From Nissolia schottii (lineage: Eukaryota; Streptophyta; Magnoliopsida; Fabales; Fabaceae), in contig QANU01096872.1 in NCBI GenBank assembly GCA_003254905.1, positions 382,402 to 446,401 of the forward strand: DNA of 64,000 nucleotides, read 5' to 3'. Shown in pieces: positions 1 to 12,200 of this stretch. A model generated the notes under the pieces. The model did no database searches and had not been told where the DNA came from. It saw only the letters and a program-made list of their open reading frames with translations. The position numbers and the translations under genes are program-made. The first letter of the stretch is position 1. Every line of letters begins with the position of its first letter.

Positions 1-1218
1 CATCTTCAGTGCTCCAACAACATCAGACCTAATTATTTGTCCATTGCTATTGACGAGTATGTTAACACTCTCCACCACATCCAAGAAAACCTGAACAAAT
101 GAAAGAAAATAATAATTTTCGTCGGTGGCAAATAAGGGTCAAAATAATCAATCTTTGTGGCTTCTGCAATGGCTACCTCATTTTTTTTGTAGCTAATCCC
201 TTCACTGCGCCAAGAGACAGCATTTGTTACAGCCATGGGAGGTCTCTGTGTAACTTCCATCCTGTAAGCATCCGTCTTGATAAATTCACTAAGAATCTTA
301 GCCTCGGTATATTGGGGGTATCCAAAGTCCATAATTTCATCAAGTAGTTCATACTGGCAAAGGACACTAGAAATCAGCATGGATGCTCATCTTCTTTCAA
401 ACAAATAACAGACCCAAACAAAATAATCCAATGGACAAAGAACTGAATTCAAAGCTACATAGCCATTTTACCACAACAACAAAGTTATCCCTAAGAGACT
501 CCTCTTCCAATTCTTCAAAATAATGCTTAAACACCTGCCAGAGACACGGATTATCCAGATCAATCGTCATCACATAAACTACACAAAAGTTATACTCATT
601 CTCAATTCAGAAGACTCAAAACCAGAATTAGGAATAACGCTCACATCAACTACACGATGCAGGAAGAAAAGAAGGCTAGCGGCATTGCAGTTTTGCCTGG
701 TTGCTGTCATGAGGTAAACGTTGCTATGCTGAACGAACATGTAGGTAACACCATTATCATACACAACGGGATCTTGAGACTGCGCATCGGCCTGTCGCGC
801 AATTTCAAACCAAATCAGAAGGAAAAAAAAAATGCTCAAAATTCTCCATTCCACTTCCACCTCAACTAACACAAATTAAAATTCCAGCCAAGCCTTAACG
901 CACACATAAACAATCGCATAAAAGGAAAATAAAAATGAAAAAAGGATAAATCGAATTGTTGAAATCAGGATGCAGAATAAATGAGGGGAGGTGTTACTTG
1001 TGGCAAGCTGAATCCGAGTGATCCGATGAGACCATAAAATGAATCAAAAAAAAAAAGTGATAAGAAGAATGAGGAGGAGGAGTGAAGACCTCTTTCTCGA
1101 TGAGCTTGGTGAAGAAGCGTTCGGCCTCGACGGCGGAGACATCGCCGCGGTAGTCGCGCCAGATGAGGATGCGACCTTTGATGTCGAGTAGGAAGAGAGC
1201 AGAGGCTGCCCCTGCCAT
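1..1218 (-). CDS. AP1M: AP-1 complex subunit mu (clathrin adaptor medium chain), N-terminal half, cut by the window edge
   Basis: Encodes the medium chain of the AP-1 adaptor, which sorts clathrin-coated vesicle cargo at the trans-Golgi network/early endosome. Five exons read on the minus strand: 1218-1090, 791-645, 534-472, 353-177 and 90-1, joined by phase-0 GT-AG introns. The visible 202 residues begin MAGAASALFLLDIKGR and continue through VVYDNGVTYMFVQHSNVYLM, FKHYFEELEEESLRDNF, YELLDEIMDFGYPQYTEAK and the exon ending in SDVVGALKM. This covers the whole longin-like N-terminal domain and the first part of the mu-homology domain. The family is normally about 430 residues, so the C-terminal half lies left of position 1. 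The start is the first ATG of a strongly conserved N-terminus. No frameshift or stop is seen. Family identity is very secure; the paralogue number cannot be told. Confidence 0.96.
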
Positions 1219-1500
1219 TGTAGATCGGATCGGATTTGGATCCGAATCAGAACCGGATCAGGATCTGGATCAGATCAGCGTTGCGAAGAAAATGAAGGAG
1301 GAGGAGGAGGAGGAGGAGGAGGAGGAGAAAAGGAAAAGCGCTCGCTAGGGTTCAGCGAGGCATGTTCGAAGCTGAACCATGGATTGGATTATAGAGGTGA
1401 TTCTTCTGTTTCTGTGTTTGTGCAGTTATTTTTTTTGTGTTGTATTATTTGCAATGGCTGGAGCTGAAGATGTTCCTTCGCTTCGTGGTCTGGTGGTGGG
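1219..1500 (-). promoter_or_regulatory. AP1M 5' leader and proximal promoter with a GAG/CTC microsatellite
   Basis: Immediately upstream of the AP1M start on the minus strand. Positions 1225-1278 repeat GGATC/GATC-like words, and 1292-1325 is a (GAG)n run that reads (CTC)n on the gene strand. CT-rich leaders are common in plant 5' UTRs. No clear TATA box was fixed, so the transcription start is not assigned. Confidence 0.4.
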
Positions 1501-1559
1501 TTGAAATTGAAAGCGCTGTGGGACATGTGCTCCTGCGACTACCAAGTGTGACCCAAACG

Positions 1560-3239
1560 ACGTGTCGTTTCCCTTCATATTTTACATTTTTCATTTTTAA
1601 CAAAGGCCTTTCTTAATTTGCTTTTTCTTACTGCGTGATGACACAGTGTTCAGGTGGGGGTATTTTTATAAGGTAATGTAATTTTTTTTTTAGAGGATTT
1701 CAATTAACTTGTTATAAAAAATTTTATTTAAACACTAAATGAAATGAATTTTAAAATTTTCATTTTTTTAATTATTTTATATATTTTGAAAGAGTTGATT
1801 CATCTTTACTTATTGTCTTGACTAAATCATTCTCAAACTCTATCACCATTCATCATCTATTACTCATTGTTCATAACTGGTTGACTACTGCTAAACGCTA
1901 GCTGGAACACCGAACGACCACCATCAAACGTCGACCAACAACCACCCAACGCTGGTTGGTCACCTCCAATCGTCAACTGGCCACCTCCGATCACCGATTG
2001 TCCAACTCTGGTTGCCGGCTAGCCACCTTTGGTTGCCAACAGGCCACCTGTGATCACCATGGGCCACCTTCGATGGTCGCCCGTGCCACCACCAACCATC
2101 GGCAGGCTACTGCGATAGCTGGCCAGAGCCTACTTAAAGTAGATAAATACAATATCATTATACAAACAAAGTATTTTATAAATGGTGTAATATAACTATT
2201 TTGTCCAAACTATAAATTTTTAAAATGAAGAGAATTAAATTGAATCATTTAATTTTTTTTTCATTTTAAATTCCTTAGAAATTTGAAAATGCTCCATCCA
2301 AACACAACATTAGTTTTTGGATTTTGGATAATTATTTATTTGACATGTCAATTTTTTTTTGTGATGTTTCCTTTTATAGAGTCTTATAGATAATAGAGAT
2401 ATTTAGATCTATTATGAAATGATTCGTAATGCATTTTTCAAGTAGTTTTTTGGGTTAGTCTTCGATGTAAATAATGTTTAGACATCGATAATCTTTAGAC
2501 AAAAAATAGTGTTATAGATATTTCATTAGTTTATAATGCATAGTGCATTTATATCTTATTAACATTAAGAGTAAATCACTTCCCCCTCCCTTGAGAGATA
2601 CATCACTCCCCTCCCTTAAACAATGAAAATACATTTCACTTTGATCCTTATTTATATTTTTTTATTAATTTATTATTATGTTATGCTTGTTATTTTATTT
2701 TCATTTTACTAAAATAGCTTTTACTAGTTTTATGCGTATAAAATTTATTTTAGAAAATAAAAAAGTACTTAATAATAATATAATAACATTGAGACACATA
2801 TACATAACATTAATTTTATTTTTTATTTTAATTATTATTTATTAATAGAATAAATTTTTAACAATAGTAAATGATAATTGTTTAAAAGTAAAAAATTCAC
2901 ACATTTTCATTTATTAATACTTTTATGCTATAATATATTATATTTATTTATATTTAAATGTGAATGTTAACAGAAAAATTAGTGTACTAATTAATATTTA
3001 AAATAAAAATAAAAATAATTTTAATAATGTATTAAATAATGAAAAATAAATTAATATAAATACTAATTAATAAGTATTTTGTATAAGGGATAGTTTAGTA
3101 AATTTGTATAATTATTATACTTAATAAAGTATTTTAGATTGAAGTACATGTTTTAAAAATAGATGTGAGGAGAGTGTAATAAATGTATCTCTCAAAGGAG
3201 GGGAGAGCAATTTTCTATATATTTAATGTATCATTTTCA
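1560..3239. other. AT-rich intergenic tract with a small imperfect GGCCACC repeat
   Basis: No gene was recognised. Positions 1880-2110 are locally GC-richer and repeat words such as GGCCACCT and GATCACC, so the short open frame there looks repeat-derived. The flanks at about 1690-1790 and 2200-2290 are related AT-rich words in opposite orientation, which could be the arms of a decayed fold-back element. From 2570 to 3230 the DNA is extremely AT-rich with no coding signal. Confidence 0.3.
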
Positions 3240-3610
3240 ATAAATAAGTGTCATTAAACTTCTCTATAAATGAAATTACCAAAAAAATGTTAAATATAGA
3301 CGAATTTTATAGACAAATAAATCTTTCTATAATATAAACGAATTTTATTTATTTACAGACAGATTTTTCGTCGATAACAAGAAGAAAAAAAAACTCTTAT
3401 GTTAGCACCGTACTAATACAAACAAATATGATAAACGGTCTCACAATTTGTCTGTAATTTTTCTCACCCATTGACAGACAAACGTATAGATGGATTTAGA
3501 GACAAAATTATCCATCTAAATGATTTTTATAATATAAAAAAATTAGTATTATAGACAGGTAAATTCGTCTGTAATTATTTTATTCAGACAAAAATATCCG
3601 TCTGTATATG
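3240..3610. repeat. CACTA-like subterminal repeat region
   Basis: Short words of the type acagacagatttttcgtc, gacaaattatccatc and cagacaaaaatatccgtctg recur in both orientations over about 350 bases. This is the arrangement of subterminal repeats in plant CACTA (En/Spm) elements. I could not find a terminal CACTA motif or a target-site duplication, so the class is an inference. The tract lies directly before the captured gene fragment at 3.9-4.3 kb, which fits an element that carries host sequence. Confidence 0.4.
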
Positions 3611-3919
3611 TCATTCACTATTCTTTTTATTCTCTTCACTCCCCAAAATTGTTGTTGGCCCTCCCTCCCTCCCCAGATTTCTATCGGCCTCCGCTTCCCC
3701 CAAATCGTTGTTGGCCTCTGCCTCACCCAAATTGTCGCACACCCCCCTGCCTCCCCCAAATGGGCGTCGTTCCTTTTGCCTCTGCCCTTTCCCCTAAATA
3801 GACGATGCCATTGCCACCTAAAAACCCCAAATCACGACCATGACGAGCAGCTGTGGCTTTGCGAAGATCAGCGGTGACTTCGAGAAGAGTACCCTTGGCT
3901 TCAGGAGGAGTAGCAGTGG

Positions 3920-4288
3920 TTGCTAGAGCGGGAGTCACTACTCCATGAGATAGCCGATCTCAGGCTCCAGGTTCAATCCCTAGAGCGGCGGCTTCCATCG
4001 GCGCAGGATGTGCCTTCTTGTGGTCAAGTTCATCTGTACAGACAAAGGATACTGAAGAGGGATTTGGGGCTACGATCTTTTGTGAACCACTTTGTGAAGG
4101 ATTTGGGGATCTTCTTGAAGGAGCGCCAGAGCATGGGTATTGCTATGCCTCGTTTGGCACTTGCTCAACAGTTTTATGTGTTGCTTAAGGCTCACAGGGA
4201 AGGCAATTTGGGGACACAAGTGCTTATTTTGGTTCTAGAGCGGCTCAACAATGTTTCTCTTGCAACACCTATTGGGTCCTCCTCTTAG
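3920..4288 (+). pseudogene. Fragment of a 3-hydroxyisobutyrate dehydrogenase-like (beta-hydroxyacid dehydrogenase) gene
   Basis: The second half of this frame (about 4077-4288) matches my memory of the C-terminus of plant 3-hydroxyisobutyrate dehydrogenase-like proteins. It reads VKDLGIFLKE, then LALAQQFYVLLKAHREGNLG, then LILVLERLNNVSL, and ends at a normal stop. The NAD-binding Rossmann part and the catalytic lysine region are absent, so no enzyme can be made. The first half (about 3920-4020, with IADLRLQVQSLERRL) is a short coiled-coil-like stretch of different origin, so the frame is chimeric. Downstream sequence resembles a retained 3' UTR. Transduplication by a neighbouring transposon or a retrocopy are both possible. 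Confidence 0.6.
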
Positions 4289-4621
4289 GTTTGTGAATTT
4301 TGGTGAAGAGTGAGATTATGCTATTGTGTGATGTTGTAGATTAATCTCATATGCTTCTTGTTGTATGTTACTTGCATGATATTTTTGCTTGGCAGCTTTA
4401 CTTGTATGAAAAATAATAAAATAAATCCCTTGGCATATGCATATGTTAATGTTGGTTTCAAGAATTCAGAGTAAGAGGGTTGTAGTTGGCCAAGGTTTTG
4501 TGTCAATTTTAGCTTCATTGGACTTTACTGTGATGTTTGAGTTTGATACATAGGGCTCTTCCTGTTACAAGATTCCCTTTTGTCTTGATTACATTATAAG
4601 AAAGGAAGAGGAAGAGGGTGT

Positions 4622-6424
4622 TGTTGTTACGAGTGTGGAATCAGGTTTCTCTAGTTGTTCCAATTGTTTAATACAATATGTTTTGATGACGATAAATACA
4701 ATATGCTTTAATTTTCCATGCTTATGTTTGTAGAACTAGGTTTTTCTAGTTGTTCTATTTAATTCAATATATCTTGATGATGACAACATAACAAACACAT
4801 AATTACAATTATAATGCAAAAGGATGTTATATACTAAATAGAATACATTTGATCTTGTATGATTGAACTCGATGGTATCATATAGCTTACACATTATACA
4901 ATGATATATGATAAACATCCTTTTGAGAACACATCCAATAATGAATTATATGTGCATTGAATAATTAACTTTGGATATGTGTATATGCATGAATATCAAG
5001 TGATATAGTGTTAGAATGCATGCATGTTAGGCAAAGAATATTATTTGATTAATATAATGATTTGATCCTTGCCTAATTGTATTTGCATGATGCATTGATT
5101 GATTCATATTAAGATATTGGAACACATTAGACTAACTATACTTTTTAGTGAATAATCTTATATATAGGAAAATCCAAGGCATCAAGAACAAAATGGAACA
5201 AGAAGGAACATATTCATATGATGCCCAAAGTCAAAAAGTGGAGCATAAAATGTTTATTACATGAAGAACGTGGTTATGCCAAAGATAGGATTTATGAAGA
5301 ATACCAAGTCCAAGCAAGCGGTCAAAAGAATATATTTTTTAGGATTTAAGATATTCTTGTCAAAGAAAAATTTATATACATCTCTCACTAAACTCTTAGA
5401 ATGATGCTCTTAAATGATCTTTTGATTCTAGGAACTAAAAATGGTTAAGATTGACAATAGGAATCAAAAGAATAAGAAAAATGAATTTGGCTCAAGCAAA
5501 ATTGAGTAATTCGAATGATCAGGGTGTGTCATTCGAATGACCTGACAAAAAAGTCATAACAACTATATCCCATTAACATTAGGGGAGTCATTCGAATGAC
5601 TCTGTCACAAAAGACAGAAACGACTAGTTTTTAATAAAAAAATATTGGAGAATTATTGGGTAACGGCTAGTACATTTACAAACTCAATAAATACCCATTA
5701 AACTCACATTTCTAGCCAAGCTCTTGATTTCCTATCATCCTTATACTTCTTTCTATCAATAGATTAATATTTTCCATCATCATAAGAGCAAAAGAGAGAT
5801 ATTGTCAATACTCCTATAGAGCTTCAATTTGTATTATCTACTCTTGAGAGAGTTTCTTATCAAACACAAAAATTCCATAGTAAAGAGGGCGAGATATCCC
5901 TCTAGAATAATAAGGGTGTGGTATCCTTAAAGTGTTTCTTGAGGCTCAAATTCAAAGATGAGGGATCCTAAGTGTGATGAGTGTTCTTGGATGTAAAGAT
6001 TTTTCAAACACCTAAGTTAGAAGTTTGATGATAGTGAAAAAATCTTGAGTAAGACGCTTGGGGACTGGACGTAAATCACAAGGATGGTCGAATCAAGATA
6101 AATCATTGTTTGCAATCTCTCTAACTCTATCTCTTTATTTGCTGCAAACTTATATTATTGTCTTGCATAATTGAGAATTTCAATATCGCACATTTATTGA
6201 TAATTGTTTATAAGTTGTTCTACTGATCTTATTGTTCAATTAACATACATAATTGAGAAAGCTTATAATTATTTCCTTAATTGATATATTCTGTTGCATA
6301 ATTACTTTGATTGCATGACAATACAGTATTTGTCAAAATTGGAATAATTTCTTAAATACCCAATTCACCCCCTCTTGGGTATTGGTTGTCAAGACCAACA
6401 ACGGGGGGCGTGTGTTTCAACTCT
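4622..6424. repeat. LTR-like repetitive tract, probably Ty1/copia-derived
   Basis: There is no coding sequence. Words such as ttgatgatgacaaca near 4776 and caattcaccccctcttgg near 6362 are, from memory, typical of copia (SIRE-like) LTRs in legumes. A segment is duplicated about 95 bases apart: aggtttctctagttgttc near 4645 and aggtttttctagttgttc near 4738. The motif cattcgaatgac recurs around 5510-5600. The 10-mer AAGAGGGTGT occurs at 4612-4621 and again at 6425-6434 and may mark an insertion, but I could not match it to clean TG...CA ends. Confidence 0.35.
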
Positions 6425-6759
6425 AAGAGGGTGTGTTGGAGGGAGGTTGAGCTCCTCTTCTTCCAAGGTTCAGTTTTTTTTATCTATTTTATTTTGTGTT
6501 TTGACTTGCATTTATGTGGAAAAATGATTATGGGGTGAGAGATGTTTGGTTTTGTTTTTCTTTTTTTTTTTTTTATTGAAATTTTGTAGTTTGTTTGTTG
6601 ATATGCTTTTAAAGGGTCCTTTTTTATTTAGGGTATAGTGAGTTTGATGAATGTTTTGGTGCTTTTGGGGTAAAAGTGTGATTGTAGCAGAATTGATCTT
6701 TGTGGAACAAGTGTGGAGTTAACAACCTAGTAAGCATCGTTTACGACTTAAGTGTAAGC

Positions 6760-8453
6760 CAACTAGCTAAGGTGTTACAACCACCACCATCAAAACCTCT
6801 CTTAATGTACCAAAGATGTAATAAAGTCACCACAAATCAGCCATCAGAACTTGCTAGGTCCCCTCACGATCGCTCCCTTACTATTGATCCTGTACTTAAT
6901 CCTAAACCAGCTCCTCTATGGCACAATTCTCATGATCGTAAACCCCCATAAAAGTATGGTTTCTCCTCTCCTTTATCCTTGACAACAACCTTAGATTTTG
7001 TTCTTATTCCTTCCTATTATAAACATGAAATGGAGCATGAATGTTGGCAAAAATCAATTGAAATGGAACTTCTAGCACTAGAAGAAAATCAAACATGGGA
7101 TGTTGTGCAATGTCTCCCTTCCGCCAAACCTCTTGGTAACAAATTTGTGTTTTCTATTAAGCTTCATTCGGATGGATCTATTGACTGTTACAAGGATCGG
7201 TTGGTTGTTCTTAGAAATAAACAAGAGTATGACCTTGATTATGATGAGATCATTGCAATGATCGCCAAGATGACAACTGTGTGCCTTACTTTTGCCCTTG
7301 TTGCTTTTCAATCCTAGCCATTACATCAACTAGATGTAAAAAAATGCATTCCTTCACAGGGACCTCAAGGAGGAAGTTTACATTAAGCTTCTTACATGTA
7401 TGCCGACACTATCACCTAATGCAGTTTGTAAACTAAAACGCTCTTTACATGGCTTGAAACAAGCACCAAGAATATGGTTTGAGAAATTTCAGCCCACACT
7501 ACTTTGTTTAACCTTTACACAAAGTCAATATGATATGTCCCATTTTCTTAAAAGAACATGTAATGGAATTGTGGTACTCCTTGTTTATGTGGACGAATTG
7601 TGGTGAGAGTTTTGATCAAGATGCTATCTTTGAAATTAAGCAATTGTTGCATTCAGCTTTCCACATTAAAGAACTTGATTAGCTCACTTATTTCTTAGGG
7701 TTAGAAGTACATTACTAACCTAAAAGCATATTTCTAGATCGGCTTAAGTACACTCAAGGTTTGATGCAATTAGCTGGTCTCACCAATACAACCTTTATTG
7801 ATACTCTCGTGGAAGTTAATGTGACCTTCTTGAAGATCCCACTTGCCACAAGTTGGTTGGAAACCTTATCTACCTAACCATAACTAGACCTGGACTGGAT
7901 ATTTCTTTGGTTGCTATCATGTAGTCCCCTCGACATTTCTATCTTTCAGCAATGCACTGTATTATTCGATACCTCCTTGGGACCTCCAACCATGGCTTAG
8001 TCTTTCCTTTTGGATCACCACTCTAGCTCCAAGCATATAGTGATGTTGATTGGGCTGGATGTCCAAACACAAGGAAATTCACTACTGGCTGGTGTATGTT
8101 TCTTGGTAGCTCTGATCTCATGGAAATGCAAGAAACAAGACTCTGTCTCTAAATCATTTACTGAGTTAGAATATCGTTCCATGTCTACAACATGCTCTGA
8201 GGTAATTTGGTTGTGTGGTCTTCTTTCAAAGCTTGGTTTCTCTCAAGCACAACCAACTCCACTACATGCTGACAACACAAACGCTATACAAATTGCAACA
8301 AATCTAGTTTACCATGAACAAATGAAGCATATAGAGGTTGATTGTCACTTTATCCAAGAACCCTATGATTACAAAGTTATCACTCTACCTCATGTTACAT
8401 TACTTCAAATTGCTGATTTCTTCACCAAATCTTTTAACACGCCAGCATCATAA
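6760..8453 (+). pseudogene. Decayed Ty1/copia pol: reverse transcriptase and RNase H
   Basis: Broken open frames in element order carry copia signatures. About 6979-7317 has WQKSIEMELLALEENQTWDV, the KPLGNKFVF segment, YKDRLVV and AKMTTVCLTFALVA. About 7400-7606 has CKLKRSLHGLKQAPRIWFEK and LLVYVDELW, where the YVDD catalytic box has become YVDE. About 8010-8453 is RNase H with ELEYRSMSTTCSEVIWL, LHADNTNAIQIATN and IADFFTKSF. Stops and frameshifts separate the parts. Gag, protease and integrase were not found upstream, so the element is 5'-truncated. It is non-functional and ends at the 3' LTR starting at 8511. Confidence 0.88.
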
Positions 8454-8510
8454 TTTCTTTGTAAGCAAATTGATGCTTGTAGATTTACCAACATCAATTT
8501 GAGGGGGGGA

Positions 8511-8778
8511 TGTCAATACAATTGAATGCAAACATCATGGAATTAATTGGTAGAATCATAACGAACAAATATGTGATTGTATAGCTATAAATGTGTGATT
8601 GTGTAACTGTAATTTTGTATTTATGTTAATTAGGATAGCACATTAGTGGGATACAAATAGATAACAGCTCAACATATTTCAAAGGGTTGAAAGTCAGTTT
8701 GTACTAAAACTATATATAAATAAGAAATCTCGTATAGGAGAACAATAAATTATTGCCTACATTTCTCTAAGTTTGACA
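8511..8778 (+). repeat. 3' LTR of the Ty1/copia element (268 bp)
   Basis: A polypurine tract (gaggggggga, 8501-8510) directly precedes TGTCAATACAATTG. The segment ends TTTGACA at 8778, so the ends form TGTCA...TGACA as expected for an LTR. A TATA-like tatatataaa lies near 8711. No matching 5' LTR was seen upstream, in agreement with 5' truncation. Confidence 0.7.
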
Positions 8779-9028
8779 ACACCTACTTTGATACTTAGAC
8801 ACAAGAAAGTCTCTTGCTAGAAGAATTTTTCTTATTGTTGTTGTTGCTTTTTTTTTTTTTTCCATGTTGGAAGGGAGGGTAATAGGATAGTTCATGAATT
8901 AGTGAAACTTGTCATGATTGGTTTTGGTTTGATTTGGATTGAGGAAGTTCTCTCATCTATTTGTAATCCTGCCCTTTTTGATATTTTGGCGTGTCTAGCC
9001 TAATAAAATTCGATTCTGATTACCTATT

Positions 9029-9060
<32 letters not shown>
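8779..9060 (+). other. Non-coding segment ending in a genomic poly(A) tail
   Basis: The tract runs from the copia LTR to an A-run at about 9029-9059, with AATAAAA at 9001 roughly 20 bases before it. That order looks like the 3' end of a reverse-transcribed RNA (retrocopy or LINE tail). I could not tell what RNA it came from, nor find a target-site duplication. Confidence 0.4.
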
Positions 9061-9235
9061 AATACGAGAGAGACACGAAAACTAGTTATATATATTTTTA
9101 TATATATTTCTTATTTTATTAGATATAATGTTGTTAGCGTGAGATTTGCCTAAATAGTTAAATACACAAATCAAGCTACAACGGGGTTGGCTTACTAGTG
9201 AATTTCAAGTAGTAATTACAAAGTAATAGGAGTGT

Positions 9236-12200
9236 TCATCTTCCATCAAACAAGCCACTGAAGACCTGGCTGTTCCCACCTAGTGACGCTTCCCACTCTA
9301 TGTAGGACATCACAATCCGTGACAATGCCCCAACCACATCCCTCATCTCAGGCCTTTCTCCTGGGTTTTCTTGCAAGCACCACGCTGCTATTTCTGCCAT
9401 CTGCAACACATTGATGTATATGACAAGGAAGCATACTGATATTGGTACGAGAAATTCTTGAATGATCTTGGAGCAATAGATTCCTCTTGCCCTGGTCCAT
9501 ATATTGTTTGACACATTAATGAATGTTGGTGGTTTAGAAGACAAAGGTAGTGATGTGTTAAGCAATAAATGGATCAGAACAAGAGAAATCCTTTGCTTTA
9601 ATAGCATATAAGAATTTCTCTATTAGAATATACGTATCTACAAATAATAATAGCGGCATAAAATAAAAGGCCTAGAATCAGAAACTAAATTAGAGGAATA
9701 TTTGAGACGTGTGTATCTAGATTGAATCTAACTAGCCTTGTAGACATCTTCCATCGGATAGCTAGCTTCAAGATTTTTATCCATGACATCTTCTAAAGCA
9801 GTCTCTGGCTTAGCATCTTGGAATATATTATGTACCTGAATAATAAGATGAAAAAGAATGCTCATCTTTCTTTCTCACAAAAAAGTAGCTGCATATATCA
9901 GGGTAACCAGTCAACCTCAGATTAATGTTTCTGTGAATGAGACTGAGCCACACTTTCAGGAAAAAGAAAATTGTTTTGTCATTTAAATACTGCATAGTGC
10001 TTTCAAACTTCAATCAAATTCCCCCCACCATCACCACCTCGTACCTTTCTGTATATTTTCTAAACACTTACAACTGAAATAAGTGATTTCATTTTGGTGC
10101 CTTCCTGGCTGTTGTCCCGAAACAGTGCACGTTTCCCTGTTATCAGCTCTGCCAGAACAACTCCAAATCCAAACACATCGGTTTTTGGAGTCACCTGAAG
10201 CTCCTTCACAGCTCTTAAAGGTGGAATAAAAGAAAAAAAAATCATGTGACAAGATGAAAAAAAAATTATATTGGAACTAGTTTTTTCTCTAATTTAAGCA
10301 GATTATTGATAGTAAGAAAATTGTTTATCCATTGAATGCAACATGTGTTGTTATGATGAAGGTGCGCGAAACATACTCAGGTGGAAGGTAGCCTGGTGTT
10401 CCAACAAGCCTTGTTGCTATAAAATTTTCATCGTTGGTTCGGTCTGCCAGCTTTGCAAGTCCAAAATCTGCTACCTTTTGTATCAATCAACAGAATGACA
10501 ACCATGAAGCGTAAACAGAGAAGTGATATTGTACATTCAATTTTCAAAGCTTAATCTTACACAATAAACAAAATGATATTTCTATATCCAGCAAGTTAAT
10601 CCTGAGATCTTTGGTTAGATGTATTAATTTCTTATATAGATGAGAAGAAACGATAGTATAATTAGAAGTCCAAGCATAACAGTTGGAGGGCTTCTTGTTT
10701 TCTTAAAATGGCATATGCATGTTATCTTATGGCAACTAAGTTGAACTGATGATTCATGTTAACGTGCCTAAATACAAAGAAGAGGAAAAGTATGCTAGAC
10801 AACCATAATTTTGTCTTAAATTAAGTGTCAGAATGATGTACTATGATTGATAACCTTTAATGACTGCATGAGTTTTACCACTATATTTAATCTAACCACT
10901 ACCATGAATTATGTCGAAAATTCTAGTTGCATTAATCAGAACTGAGTACCTTCGCTCTGAGCTTTTCATCTATAAGAATATTGCTAGTCTTTATATCACG
11001 GTGTACATATCTTGCTTTTGTGTGATCATGTATGTATTCAAGACCTTTTGCAGCACCCAGTGCAATCTGAACCCTAGCACTCCAAGAAAGAGGCTGGTGG
11101 CCTGTTCAAGTACATTGCCTTAGATTTCTTGATAGTTTTTATATTCCTTATAAGCTTTTCATTTTCCTTTTGCTAATAGGAATATATAGTTCGCCCGAAC
11201 TAGTAGTTTAAACAGCATTTTAGTAATCATTCACTTAACAAATTAACTAGTCATGTTTAATATTTATTGCCAAGCAAAGAGGAGTTTGACCAATATATAC
11301 ATACATACCTTTCTGCAATGGATCATGAAGATGTTCACTGAGAGATCCATTTGCAACATACTCATACACCAAATAGAGGTGATCTTCTCCACTGGCATAT
11401 CCCAACAGCTCCACCTGCCACAGCGATTATTATATTTGTAACATAATCAAGCATAGGATCTGTATGTCAAAGAACACTGTAAGTGGTATATATTACTTAC
11501 AATGTTGATATGATGGATCTTACACAGCGCCTTGAGTTCTGCATAGAACTCTCTAGTTTTATTAGACCTCATCTGCTTCACAGCAACTTCCTGTAATAGT
11601 TTAATCAAAATTCTCCCAAGCTTTTAGTTAGCACATTAGAAGGGCATGCTTGTAATATCATTTGGGGTACATTAAAGAACTTGGAGGAGGATTTGCCTAC
11701 CTTCTGCCCTAACTTTCCAAAATAAACACTCCCATATCCACCAACTCCAATTTTTCGAGCTTCATCAAAGTTATCTGTAGCCTCTTCAATCTCCTCAAGA
11801 TCATAGGTTACTGGTCTTTCTGAATCAAGTTGCATAACATCTGCGCCAATTATTTACCATAAATAGTTAGTCTATGTCTTTCAGTATCCTCATAGAGGCT
11901 ATTACACTAAAATTTTATGTTTGAATAAGAAGCTTGTTAATTTGTTTACAAAATTACATTGTAAATTACCTGCCATATATTCTTTATAAAGGCTAGAGTT
12001 ATGCAAGGAAACATTTCTATTGGCAATTGATCTTCTGGAGACAACAGCTGAATCTTCTGTGATGGTTTGATGACCTCTATTTCTCCTGAGAATGAGGATG
12101 ATGATGATGATGATTGAAAGTAATGTCATGCCGGCTAAGACACCGATTATTATTGGCCACTTATGTTTCTTTTCTGCCAAAAGGGAAAGACAAAGAAAGA

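Noticed and set aside
3945..3985. tRNA-like ggttcaatccc T-arm sequence
   Set aside because: No acceptor stem, D-arm or anticodon arm could be folded around it.
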